The position numbers and the translations under genes were made by a program. The notes under the pieces were generated by a model. It saw only the letters and a program-made list of their open reading frames with translations. It was not told the DNA's origin and searched no databases. Below are positions 10,621-22,300 of a stretch of 64,000 bases of DNA, piece after piece. Positions within the stretch are counted from its first letter, which is position 1; each line of letters opens with the position of its first letter. Source of the DNA: Epiperipatus broadwayi (taxonomy: Eukaryota > Onychophora > Udeonychophora > Euonychophora > Peripatidae); contig JAQFVV010012434.1 of NCBI GenBank assembly GCA_028023455.1, positions 5,920,264 to 5,984,263 on the forward strand, given 5' to 3'.

Positions 10621-12720
10621 TTTCAAAGAATTTTATTAAACAAATGTTACATAGATTCTTTACAACAAAGGATTGTATTCTGTTACATAGGCAATCATAG
10701 GACTTTGGAACAAGTTCTAAATTTTAAAATCAATTGTATTTTACATTTTAAATAATCTGTTTGATGGTTATTCTGTTATAGGTTTGACGGCTGTTTTATG
10801 AGTGACCATGTTACTGCTGCAATGTCTGGAGCGCTAATTTTGTAATCCCGCTCTTTTATTTGTTGAAGTTTTTTTGTAAATGTTGCTGGATGTTTTCTTG
10901 TATTGTTACCAAATGTAAATGAGCATCTTGTGCATCAGTATGCATATAGTAGAAAAGTTATTGCCCATGTTGTTGGAGTAGAGTTTTTTTTAAAAGATTG
11001 TAATATGTTTATTAATGATGTATTTTTCCTTTGGTAAGTTTCTATTAACAATTTGCGTATATTGGATAAACTTGTGCATGAATAGAATATATGCTGTCGT
11101 GTCTCTTCTGCTGTGTGGCAAAGATTGCAAAAAGGATCAATGTTTTTATATAGACATCTGTATCGAAGGAAATATGATGTTGGTAGTGCATAAAGGTTTA
11201 TTTTTAATATAAAATAAAATATTTTGGTTCTAATGACCATTTTTTGAATTTTTTCAATAATTGATAATTGCTAATTCCAAGCATTGTTGTTTGTGTGTCT
11301 CCAGGATTTTCTGGGTATAATAGTTTGTAAATTTGCCAGTATGAATATTTATATGTTGCTTCTATGTTAATTTGAGTAGATATTGTTGTGACGCTTTGTA
11401 TTAGTGACGATAAATACTGTGAATTAGGAGGTGGAGTATCTGTTGGTATAATTGTGAGCAAACATTTTAGTTTAGGGAATTGTCTTATTGTTGATGCTAA
11501 TATGTTGATTGATTTCTGTATATGGAATGTGTAAATAGTGTGCAGTCCTAAACCATTGTTTTCTGTAGATTTGCTAAGAGATTTAGCGGATATTGCAATG
11601 GCTTTGCGTCCCCATAGTAGTTTAGTGCATAGTGATGATATTTTTGATTTGAAATGATTAGAGAAATTTATTATTGGAGAAAAATATGTTATTTTTGTGG
11701 TAATTAACATGTTGAATAATTGAAATGGATAGGTATGCTTTTGATAAAGAGTTTGAAATTTTGTTTATGGATTCAAGTAATTTGTTTTGTATGTTTTGCC
11801 TCATACCATTTGTTCCCAAGTAAAATGGAAATCCCAGAAAAGGAATGGGTTTGTCTTGAAAGTATTTAGTATATGTTTTGGTTGTATATATGAACCAAGC
11901 TGCTGTTTTATTAGGATTGAATTTTAGTTTGAATTCAGATGAGTATTGATCTAATATTTTTTGTAGTGTTGGAAATTCTTTGCGTGATTTAAAAAAAATT
12001 ATATCATCCATGTATGCTAAACATGGGATATTTTGTTGTGTGTGTGGAATTTGTATTCCAGCTATATTTTGTTGTATTTTTCTTATTAGTGGATCTATGT
12101 AGAATGTGAAGAGGAGAGAACTTAGTGGTGATCCTTGTGAAATAGATTGTTTATGGAGTGAATGATGTTGATTTCCTTCCATTGAGTGTGATATGAATTT
12201 GTATATTAAGGAGAAGATTGGCAATTACATAGAGTAGTGTAGGTGGTATTGTGGTGTTGGCTAATTTAGTAAGAAGTATCTTGATTGTCAAATGCTGCTT
12301 GAATATCTAATTGTACTGCTATTGGTGCATATTTTTTTTTGCTTTTGTATTGTAGTCATAATAGTTTTAAAGAGTAATGTTGCTTGTCCTGTAGAGGTGA
12401 TATAAGTGGAAGTAAGTGTTGTTCAATTTGATCTTTGATGACTTTTTCTAAAATTTTAATGGCTAATGTTCCCATAGAAATAGGTCTTAGATTGGTAAGT
12501 GTTGATATATTAATTTTTTTTTTATTAAATGGCACTATGGCTATGGTATTTAGTTCTTTAAGGTTGTAGATTTTTTGAGAGAGGTGACTTGCTAGGTTGC
12601 AAATATATTTTGAGGTGAATTGGCTCAAATGCACGAAGACAAATTTTGGTATACCATTTGTTCCAGGATGTCATGTGGTTTTAATTGTATTAAGTTTATC
12701 TGCAAATTGTTGTATGTTAA
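10621..12720 (-). mobile_element. Non-LTR retrotransposon 2, same family as element 1, 5' truncated
   Basis: A related copy on the minus strand: same order of RT blocks, same C-terminal cluster, same 3' terminal motif (AATAAA at 10637-10632 followed by CTTTGAAACA and a trinucleotide tail). It begins inside the RT N-terminal region (reading TCHPGTNGIPKFVF near 12690-12640) and its 5' edge lies directly against a GAT/ATT microsatellite at 12725-12757. The two elements diverge clearly in protein sequence, so they are separate insertions and not a recent duplication. Confidence 0.85.
10776..12720 (-). pseudogene. Reverse transcriptase ORF2 of element 2, frameshifted
   Basis: Minus-strand pieces in order: 12720-12356 (NGIPKFVF, LRPISMGTLAIKILEKV), a gap over the first catalytic aspartate region with frame changes (around 12240-12350), 12224-11658 (ISQGSPLSSLLFTFYIDPL and catalytic AYMDDIIFF, then FLGFPFYLGTNGMRQ), 11710-11204 (GLGLHTIYTF) and 11240-10776 (CNLCHTAEETRQHIFYSC, C-x2-C-x8-H-x4-C, then an in-frame TGA where element 1 has tryptophan, ending ...PSNL). 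Several frameshifts and at least one stop make it non-functional. Same activity as element 1 inferred. Confidence 0.8.
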
Positions 12721-12724
12721 ATGG

Positions 12725-12757
12725 ATGATGATGATTATTATTATTATTATTATTATT
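12725..12757. repeat. GAT/ATT trinucleotide microsatellite at the 5' edge of element 2
   Basis: Three GAT-type units followed by about eight ATT units. It sits exactly where similarity to the retrotransposon stops. Together with 7223-7267 and 10374-10620 it gives the order microsatellite, element, microsatellite, element, microsatellite. Confidence 0.85.
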
Positions 12758-13162
12758 TTACAAATATCAAATAACCATCACAATATATATATGATATGGA
12801 TATTAATAGTAAAATGGACTGTTCCATTTTCACAACACAGAGCAACGTGATTTGAAATTCGTATCATATTGTATAAATCCAGCATAAGAAAATATAACTG
12901 AGAACATTATAAGAGAAAAACAAACTGTAGAAAATTATAATTGACAAATTGCATTATAAGAAGTGAATATTTATTTTAATATGTTTATATCTCTTTATTT
13001 TATAAAAATAATAAATCCAAGTCACAATAATTAATATTTATAAGAAAACAAAAATAAATATAGTTTTAATTCTGTACCAATTTCCACGCTCCTCTTGTAT
13101 TCAGTACCTTCATGCCTTGCTTATCTTGCTTACTATCTTCCACCAGCCCTGTATCAATGAAT
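12758..13162. other. AT-rich spacer, no gene seen
   Basis: AT-rich sequence without domains or repeats that I can recognise. It may hold the pre-insertion flank of element 2. Confidence 0.4.
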
Positions 13163-13615
13163 ATGTTTACATTTTTGAATCACTTCATTTTTAGAAATAT
13201 GTTCTAAGTGTAAATATTTTTTACTTAAATATAAGAGGAATACTTCTTTACGTATTATTGTGACAATTGACCAAACCTTGAGCTCAAAATGTACTACTTA
13301 TATATTTTTATCATAGCTCTAAACTGAATAGGCCAATGCCATTTAGTCATCGTAATTAATAAAACATATGTAAATATTTAGATTTCCGAATCACTTTATT
13401 GTTAGGAACAAATTCTGATTGTAGATATTTTTTATTCAAGTATGAGAGAAATACTTCGTTATTTAGATTTATTGTTGCAATTGCTCAAGCCTTGAAATAT
13501 ACTCCATATATACTCTACCACTGCACAAAACTGAACAGGCTGATACTCTTTTGTCATTGTAATTAATAAAATTTATATGTAAATAAAAATGTTTAGATTT
13601 CCCATCACTTTTATT
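13163..13615. repeat. Diverged tandem repeat, about 208-bp period
   Basis: Two complete and one partial unit. Unit 1 starts TTTGAATCACTTCATTTT, unit 2 TTTCCGAATCACTTTATT, unit 3 TTTCCCATCACTTTTATT. Each complete unit continues with AGAGGAATACTTC / AGAGAAATACTTC, CAATTGACCAAACC / CAATTGCTCAAGCC, CTAAACTGAATAGGC / CAAAACTGAACAGGC, and ends in GTAATTAATAAAA. Divergence suggests an old local duplication or a short satellite remnant. Confidence 0.8.
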
Positions 13616-14975
13616 TAAATATCCTTATTTATATAGAAAATAACACATTACTATTAATAATTTATTTAAAAATAAAACGTATTTTAAAAATATTGCCTCA
13701 ATTGCAGTAATTCTGTGTGTGATGAAATTACGTTTATCAATGATATTTTATAGAACTCATGTGTCTTATTCAGCTTAGAATAATGGTAAACTGACAAACT
13801 CTAGAATGTGAGATTCTAAGATCAGTTTCACTCCTGTCTTGAGCAAATATTTTTAATGATATTATCTTTTTTTTTTTTTATTACACCATATTATCTTTTT
13901 ACTTACTTATAAAAACTATAACAAACCACAGAAGTAATTTCAGTAAGAGATTATTTGAAAGTACTGTGATTTGTTAGAGTTTTTATAAATATATTATATT
14001 CATTATTATTTTTATTATATATCTTTAAATATGACAACAGTTATACAGTGCTATCAATGATATAAAACTTCGTCAATGTTTTTAAAGCCTTGATCTTATT
14101 CAACATTACCTTAAATAAAATGGTAACAATTTTAATACGAACAGAATAAAACTTTATAAAATTAACACATAATTTCACAATTTAAGATTTTTTAAAACTT
14201 TGATATTTGCCTAAATTCGTAACTTCTTCATATTAAAATAAAATGAGTAAAGCGTCTGTTGACTCTAAAAAGTTTTTCATAATGAAATTGTTTCAAATTG
14301 CTAATCAAATGATTTTGGAGTGGAAAATCTACTGGAATGACATTGAATTACTTCATTCCATCAAAGTTTCAAATGAACAAATCATGTATTCAAACTTTAA
14401 TGTGATTTACTTGGAATTTGTAATTTTTATTCTATTTGTGAGTAATTAGACCAAAGAGATAGATAACTTATCAGTATAAACTTAGAAGATTGTAGTTATT
14501 TTCAATACTATTTCTTTATTCATTAGTATATTCATTAGTAGCCATTCAAAAAATAAAAACAGATAGAAAAAAGAAATTAAAGTCAAAAAATTAAAAATGA
14601 GTTTGTGATGACTACACAAATCAATCTGCAAATCACAGATATGATTAATTATATTTCATGTTGATCTTTTAGTTTTCTCATTTGATATCTTCTTATGTTG
14701 GATTTTTTTTTTTTTTTTCCAGATTTTAAGTTCTAGCTATTGTTGTTATTTATTGCATTCTTTTTTTCCATCATATCCTTCCACAAAAGTAACTGATGCT
14801 GAAGCTCTTTATACTATTTTTAAGACAAATCTTATCATACAACTGGAAACTTTTAAAACTGAAACCATGTTTAAGTTCACATAAGAAATATTTTTTAGAA
14901 AATCTATACCTTTGATTTTCTTCATATGTCCAATTCAACAAGAATATGCCTTTACAATAGTATGAAATCATCAAA
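13616..14975. other. AT-rich stretch, no gene seen
   Basis: Poly(T) runs at 13867-13880 and 14701-14720. An ATG frame at 14243-14449 (+, 68 codons) has no recognised domain and an AT-driven composition (I, F, N, K). A minus frame at 14771-14974 is similar. Neither is supported as a gene. Confidence 0.4.
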
Positions 14976-15170
14976 ACATCACATGATCACCATTTCAAGT
15001 TCAGTGCTCTCAATTCTAAGGATTCACTGATGAAAGCCACAAGCTAGGAACTAGTCTGGGGTTGTTGGATAAGTAGGCACTAGAAATGGATTTTATGCAC
15101 AAACCTTCCTGAATCCATTGATTATGAAGGTTTGCATTTGATGGCTCTATTATATGGAAAATTTAGTATT
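14976..15170. repeat. FB-B fragment
   Basis: It starts with AACATCACATGATCACCATTT, then jumps to the inner part of the family (GTGCTCTCAATTCTAAGGAT, GATGAAAGCCACAAGCTAG, GAACTAGTCTGGGG, TAAGTAGGCACTAGA, GGATTTTATGCACAAACCTT) and ends with GGTTTGCATTTGATGGC. The left arm is missing, so this is a deleted copy. It abuts the 3' tail of the RTE relic. Confidence 0.7.
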
Positions 15171-15177
15171 CTTATTT

Positions 15178-16458
15178 ATCATCATCATCAACCATTATTA
15201 ATCCACTGCAGGATGAAGGTCTCTCCAAGTTCAATCCATCTTCTCCTGCTTCTCTTCTCCACATCACCCCTGCACACTTTCTTATTTCATCCATCTATCT
15301 CACATGTGGTTTCTTTCTGGGTCTTTTACAATCTCTTGAAATCCAGTTTAAGATTTCAATTGTCCATCTATTATCATCTCTTCTAGCAATATGTCCAGCC
15401 CAACTCCATTTCAATCTTTTAATTTTTTCAATAAGGTCAGTAACACCTGTTTGTTGTCTTACCCATACATTGCGTTTTCGATCTCTTCTTGTTACTCCCA
15501 ACATGCATCTCTCCATACTTCTTTGAGTGGTCTGAAGTCTCTGTATTACTCTTCTATTAAGTGTCCAGGTCTCAGATCCATATGTAAGAACTGGTAAAAC
15601 ACATTTGGTAAAAATCTTTTTTTAAAAACACATAGGCATATTTCCTTTTAGTATCAAGTTATTTTTACCAAAAGCACTCCAACCAAGTTTAATTCTATGA
15701 TTAATTTCATCCATTATGTTTCCATCTGTTTTAATAATCTGACCAAGGTATTTGTAACTGTTAACTTCTTCTAATTCATCATAATCAATCTTTATTTTCA
15801 TATTTTGAGCAAATCGATTAAACATTACTTTAGTCTTTTTAACATTTATCTTTAGTCCTACTTTTCTACTTCCATCTGATAACTCCTGCAACATTTCCTG
15901 CAGCTCTGAAGCATTATTTGCAAAAACAACTACATCATCTGCAAAATCTAAATGATTTAAATAATCTCCATTTACTTTCACTCCTTTAGTTTCCCATTTT
16001 AATCCACAAAATACTTCTTGCAGCACTGCTGTAAAAAATTTTGGTGATATGGAGTCACCTTGTCTTACACTCTTTTCAATGTTAACTTTCCCAGTATTAT
16101 TATGTAATCTAATTGTTGCTGTTGCATTTTTATAAATATTATTTAAAATATGACAATATCCTGGATCTATACCTTGGATCCACTGCTTTAATCACTGAAC
16201 AAATGTTTATAGAATCAAATGCCTTTTCATAATCTACAAATCCAAAACATAATGGCAACTCATATTCATTTGTCCTTTTTATAACTTCTCTCAATACCTG
16301 GATATGATCTACTGTACTGAAACCACTTCTAAATTCAGCTTGTTCTCTTGTTTGGTGGAAATCCAATGTTCTCTGTAGACTGGTTGTAATTATCTTAGTA
16401 AAAATTTTGTATAAAACTGATAAAAGACTGATAGGTCTGTAATTTCTAATATCTTCTT
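15178..16458 (-). mobile_element. RTE-type non-LTR retrotransposon, 5' truncated
   Basis: On the minus strand the element ends with ATG/GAT units at 15190-15178, a typical short RTE tail of simple trinucleotides. Its 5' edge is about 16458, inside the RT domain. The endonuclease is missing. Another fragment of the same family lies at 59104-59468 on the plus strand, sharing the C-terminal protein block almost residue for residue. Confidence 0.85.
15230..16458 (-). pseudogene. RTE-like reverse transcriptase, broken
   Basis: Minus-strand blocks in order: NYRPISLLSVLYK (near 16450), AEFRSGFSTVDHIQ, FVDYEKAFDSI (first catalytic aspartate, near 16250-16215), VRQGDSISPKFFT (near 16060), LDFADDVVVFA (catalytic FADD, near 15955-15925), GLKINVKKTKVMF, YLGQIIKTDG, and after a frameshift near 15622 the C-terminal block MERCMLGVTRRDRKRNVW, LKWSWAGHIARRDDNRW and RPRKKPHVR (stop at about 15295). 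This order and these blocks are those of RTE-clade elements that are very common in invertebrate genomes. Frameshifts and the missing endonuclease make it inactive. Confidence 0.85.
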
Positions 16459-18051
16459 ATTACAATAGTATATATTGTAGTTATTAATCACAGTGATGCC
16501 AAAGGTATATCATAATTATATTTTGTAAAGGGAAATAAACAAATGAGGAATGAAATATTCAATTATAGACAATGATTTTGTGAAAAAAGACTTTATTTGT
16601 TTGGTAAATATGTGCTAATATATTCATTTACTTAAATTTCATTGAGGAAACAATCCCCAAAATTTATAGATAAAGCAAAGAGGTTTTGTATGTAAATAAA
16701 GTCAATAATATGCAAAAGAGATAAGCAGCTTTCTCTCTGTCTCTCTCACTCTTGTTTGAAGAAGTAGCAGAGGAAAAGAATTAACTGTCAAGTTAAATAT
16801 TATACAAGAAGTGTCAATTTTAAATTACTTTGTTATTAAAAATTATAAAAATACTCATTAGATTCAGATATTCTTTTAATATAGAGCACTAGACTGAAGC
16901 AGGTAGTACATCAGTTCTTATCCTCATTGCATTGCCCTGTGATTTCTTTGTCAAATATTAGAAGCTGCTAGGGATGGAAAGAAACAGAATCTTACAGATA
17001 AATTTGCAAGAAAGTTTTTGTTCCAAAAAAAAATAAAATACTAACACTATGTATAACTAGATTCAGTGTTTGTGTGATAATAATTAAAAGAGGAAAGATA
17101 TTCAAAGGAAGAAGAAAGGCTTTCAAGACCATACAGTAAAATAGTTTAAAAGAGAGAAGCTTTAATGTTTATATTATTTTTGGATATTCAAGAGGAATAA
17201 ATAAAAATATATATTAAACTATAAAAAAATATTCAATGAAAACTGAAATTTGAGATTGTCAAATAAGACATATTTTGTTCATGAATGAACGGGAATAATA
17301 AAATCTTTAAATTTGAATTATTCATGGAGTGAACTATATTATAATTTATTGAAAGTAATATGAATGAAATTAGTTAAATGAAGATTGTATTGAAATAATA
17401 ATTTCTTTTTAATATACAGGTGTAAAAAGTTGTAATGAACAGTTAGAGAAATTAAAGATCTGAAAGAAGTATTCAAGAGGGAATTTACAAATAATACTCT
17501 ATTAATTTATTTTTTATTAATAAATTATTTTATTATTTATTAATTTGTTTGTTATTTTTATGCATATACTAAAGCAAATATTGAATATAATGCTTTATAT
17601 TTTCTAAAAATACATGAGTTAATTATATCCAATTACAATACCATCATAATATTTTTTGTTTTATATAACATAGGCTAATAATTACACAGCATGTTCCACA
17701 CATGATTTGCAGAAAAAAAACCTCCATAGCTCTGAGAATATACTCCTGATGGGTGAAGTTTGGAATGTATAATTATAAAGGTAAATGGTTGAAAATATCT
17801 GTATTGTGGTGATTTTTATATATAAAACCATAAATATTAATCTTCAATTTTACTATTATATAACTGTTGATTATTTATTAAATAGATTACTCTAAAACTA
17901 TTATTTGCTTCTCATGGTTGCTTATCTTCAGCACCTGTTGGCTGCTCTGTGTATAGTTACCATTACATAAATTGATTTTAACAACATGTAGAGCCCAAAG
18001 ATCCTATTATGATAAAGAAGATTGCAAGATCAATGTGTGTGTATATATATA
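16459..18051. other. AT-rich spacer, no gene seen
   Basis: Short pyrimidine run (CTCTCTCTGTCTCTCTCACT near 16730) and a locally A/T-only stretch near 17500-17560. No domain or structured repeat recognised. Confidence 0.4.
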
Positions 18052-19379
18052 CACCTGGGTCTCATTTTACGTGATAGATAGGTTCCTCAGAAAACACACA
18101 CAAAAGAAATTGCACAAAAATAGACATAACTTACCTTGAAAAAGGGGGGATACGGACTGTGATTTTTCAAAAATCGCATAAAAGCAAAGCACCAATGTAA
18201 AATTACTTTAAAATTCGCGCAAAAAAAAAATAAAAAAATAAAATATGACTAATAAAAAATTTCAAATTTGAAAAAAATTGATACAAGACAAACTTTTTTT
18301 AACTATAATATTTAATTTTATTCAAAACAATATATATTTTTATGCATAATTTACAGTACAGTAATTTACATTTGTTTATACACATTTTAATTATTATCGC
18401 TATTTTCTGATAAACAGGTTCGTTTGCAAACTGGTAAAAAATCAGATTCTTCACAAGAGGAAATACAACTAGTGCCAACTTCACTCTCATGTTGTGTTAA
18501 TGGTTTTCTGGTGACAATGTAATTAGTAATTAATCTTTGAGATGATGATTTTATTAATTGTTTATGAAGCTCTCAATACCCAGACATACAACCATTTAGC
18601 TCTCATTGGAATTTAAGAGCACATTCGTGATTATTGTCATTAATAAGAAAATAATTTGCCAACTGATTAGAAAGTTGAAGACCTTCTCGAATCATTATTC
18701 CACTTCTGTTTCATTATCTTTTTCTACACTGATGGAAAAAATTTAATTAAAACTAACAACTAAAAATTAAATTCTTATTTTTGTCTTTAATTTTTTAATT
18801 TTCAATTCCGTTTAAAAATCAAATTTCGTTTCACATCACATTAATTTCAGGTCGCCTTAAGTAATTTTTAAATTGTTAATTACAATTAAAAATCAGATTT
18901 GTGCCCACTGCTATTACTCACCTTTTAAAAATAAACTTGCGGACACTAAATGATTAATAATTGATTACGTTCTTTTTTAAAAAGCAAAAACAGAATGTGA
19001 TTTAAAATGCAAAATTAACACACACAATGTTTGAACAAATTTACATTATAAACTTGTAAAATTTAATATGTATACATAAAATGTGGAAATCATGATTTTA
19101 ATTTCATTATTGCATAAAATCTTACTATTATAAAGCACTGAAAATATTGAAATTATTAAGATGAAAGTCGAATTCCAATAATGTGCTATTACTTTCAATA
19201 TAACGTAAGTGCACAAAATTTATTATTTAAAGTAATAGTGCATTATCGGAGTTTGACTTCCGATCTAATACAGTGTTAACGCATAAAAGAAAACCACATA
19301 CAAAAATATTAAGAAGAAACATGAATCGTGTAACTTCAAAATCGCATTAAATAAATCCGCGTAAAACGAGACCCAGGTG
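18052..19379. mobile_element. DNA transposon relic with TIRs, Tigger/pogo-like
   Basis: The left end CACCTGGGTCTCATTTTACG and the right end, which reads CACCTGGGTCTCGTTTTACG in reverse complement, match over about 22 bases with two differences. Both ends sit in TATATA runs, consistent with a TA target site. Length is 1,328 bp. A minus-strand relic at about 18740-18380 looks like the acidic C-terminal tail of a Tigger/pogo transposase. Tc1/mariner-superfamily pogo elements cut and paste at TA; this copy lacks the DDE core. Confidence 0.7.
18380..18740 (-). pseudogene. Possible Tigger-like transposase C-terminal relic
   Basis: Reading the minus strand gives LQLSNQLANYFLINDNNHEC, then ALKFQ and a stop, ELNGCMSGY and a stop, then ELHKQLIKSSSQRLITNYIV and a serine/glutamate-rich tail. 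The spacing resembles Tigger-type C-termini (acidic D/N..E...K..R.L...Y.ELY followed by a QxTLxxF-like tail). At least two in-frame stops are present. The resemblance is weak and rests mainly on the enclosing TIRs. Confidence 0.4.
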
Positions 19380-22300
19380 TGTATATATATATTGTAACCT
19401 ACCAAAATAATAATAATGAATGTAAATATAATGGGGTCAAAATACAATAGGTTATATGATTAAGTCATAAATAGGAAGGACACGTGCTATGTTTTATTGA
19501 AGAAATGGAATTAGCATATTTGCATATCATTAAATGTAGTAGCAAGCTATGATTATGAAGGCAAGATCCTTTGAAAGCACTCAGCTCATTTGTTTTTAGT
19601 TATCTATTTTATATTAACACTTTATAGCTTTTGGGAACAGTTGCGCTGCACCTGCACACATGCTAGAATAGGTTATATGAAAACTGGCTGGCTACCATAA
19701 GCATGAACATGAACAAATCTAGGGGAAGGTCACAAAGTGCACTACTGATCTTTCATTATATCAACCTTACATCTCTTATATTATTAAATAAAGTACATAG
19801 ATTAAATTAACTTCCAAGATCTAAAATAAAAATATTAAAAGGTAAATTTAGTTTGTAATTCTACTAAATAGTTAATAATCAGGAAGGTGTCTATGAAATT
19901 AATATGGGATTAGAATTATGAGTTGGATGATAAATGAATAAAGATGTAAAAAATTAAAGGGGTGATGAAGAACAAATAATAATTAACTAATGAAAATGAA
20001 TTGACTTAAGAGTAAAGAGAAGAGAAAGGAAAATGAGTTAGATTGATGAATGTAGGGATCAATGAAGGATGAATCAATTATAATAGTGACTTAAGATGAA
20101 ATGAGGATGAAAATAAAAGAAAGTAAAATACGGATAAGCTATGGTAACAATGTTGGTGATGAATGGGATCCTGAACTATTAAACTGGTATTATTTCAAAC
20201 AAAAATAAGATAATGAAATAAAGGCAAGGAGTTTTAAGCTTGACTAACAAAAAAAAAATTACTAAATTAAAATGGGTTATAAGTTTTATACTAGAGAGAG
20301 AAACTCACATTTTGAAATTTTACTGAATCAACTAAACAATAAGAATAAATATAAGAGATCAAGGCAAAGCATAGCAGATAACTTAAGAAATGAAAAGTCA
20401 ATAATAAAGTCAAAGTTGAAACTATTAATTGATAACTTAATTTTCTTAGGGTTCAAATAATTTGAATGTTACTATATTAAAAATATATTTGGATCAGTAA
20501 GAAGGATTTTACTACTATCCAAATATAACAAACAAATATAACTCATAATGCAAAAATGAAATTATTAAAGAATATTTAACTATTCCAATGGTAACAATAA
20601 AAATAAACTTTAAATTTTATGATCTATTAATAAATTCTTAATAATAAAGTAAATATAATAATAATTTATAAACTAACTTTTATTTAACGACCATGGATGA
20701 TTTGATCAAGATCAATGAATGATGGTATCTAATAATTTATAAAAAAGATTATTCCAAAAAGTAAATATTTAATCCTTAAAACATTATTTGAAAATGTATT
20801 TAAGGTTAACAGCGTTTTAATCAATAAGTTAAAAATTTTATATACTCTAAATATAAGATCTTGACAAAACTTATTTCCGATATGCTAACGCATAATAAAA
20901 TCAATCATATTAACTGGTGATGACATTTATAACAATAATAATAAAGTGTTGATAACAATAACCATAATAATATGAATAATGTTTAGCAATAAGGCTGTGG
21001 ATAACTGGATACATTTTGAAAAGAACATTTATTTACACTATTTAAAAATTTATAAAATAATAACAACAAAAAGAGAACTTATATATTCTTTTTTTTTAGT
21101 CGATTGTGAACAGAAACTACACAGAACAAGATTTTGTTAATAAGTATCTTATTAAAAGAAGATCTCTTTGGATCTGTTTACAATTTTAATACTTTACCAT
21201 ATTTTAATTAATTATTGTTTACATCTATTCCTTAAATTGAATTTATTTTAACTTACTACAAGTTTTATATTTTATTTATTTATTAAGCATGATTTTAGGA
21301 AAGTTTATTCATTTAAAATAGACACAGATAATATAATTCCAAAATTCCTATACAATGGTTAACAAGCTACTAATATATTAAACAAGATAACATAATGGAT
21401 ATTCTTAAATTATAATAATTTATGCTACAATATATTAATGAACCTATTGACTTCTTGTTTTATTTATCTATTTATGATATTAAACTGTCAACACTATATT
21501 GAGAGACAATACTACTATTGTTCTACATTTCAATCATTAATTTCTTTTTAATTACCAAAAAAGACTATAATCCTTTAATTATACTTTTAAACAACGTTGC
21601 TTGTTTGTTTTAGAGAGATAAAGAGAAAATAAAAAATCAACTTTACTTAATTAAAAACAGCATTCTTTAACAAAAATGTCAACACCTTTCCCCCTCTTTT
21701 CTTTTAAAAACTGTTAAACATTTAAAATTTAATTATTTCTCTCTCAATATTATTTTTTAATTTTAAAGTTAAAATGCTAATAGATAAAATTACTAGAGAG
21801 AGAGAAAAATATATATTTTTTACTCTTTCCCTTTTTTATACTTTCTCTCTAACCAACTATAAATATTCATATTATTATTTAAAATTTTTGGAACTTATAT
21901 TATCATTTGCTCCGTATAACTTTTTTAAACTTAATATGGGTTATTCTGAGAAAAAAACATAAGAAATAATTTATGTATATATTACAATGGAATAAAATTG
22001 TGATATGGAATGGAATAAAAGGGTGAATGATGATCAGGTGGGCAAGATGCACTGACTAACCCATATTTAAGCTTTCTGTTAGAGATGATGTTATAAAGAT
22101 ACAAAAATGGTATGCAGAGCTTGTTTTTGTTTAATATTCCCCACAAATTGCAATGCCTAAATTGTATAAGGTGATTATGATAAGAAGTTTCATTGTGTCC
22201 TACATATTTGTGTACTTCAGCCTATAATTGTTATAACACTTAAGATTCTTTCTAAATACATTTAGATCATCAAATTGTAATGGAATAAATTATTTGCAAT

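Noticed and set aside
10374-10700. A 108-codon open frame of poly-threonine, serine and tyrosine
   Set aside because: It is the translation of the ACT/CTT/ATT microsatellite and has no independent support.
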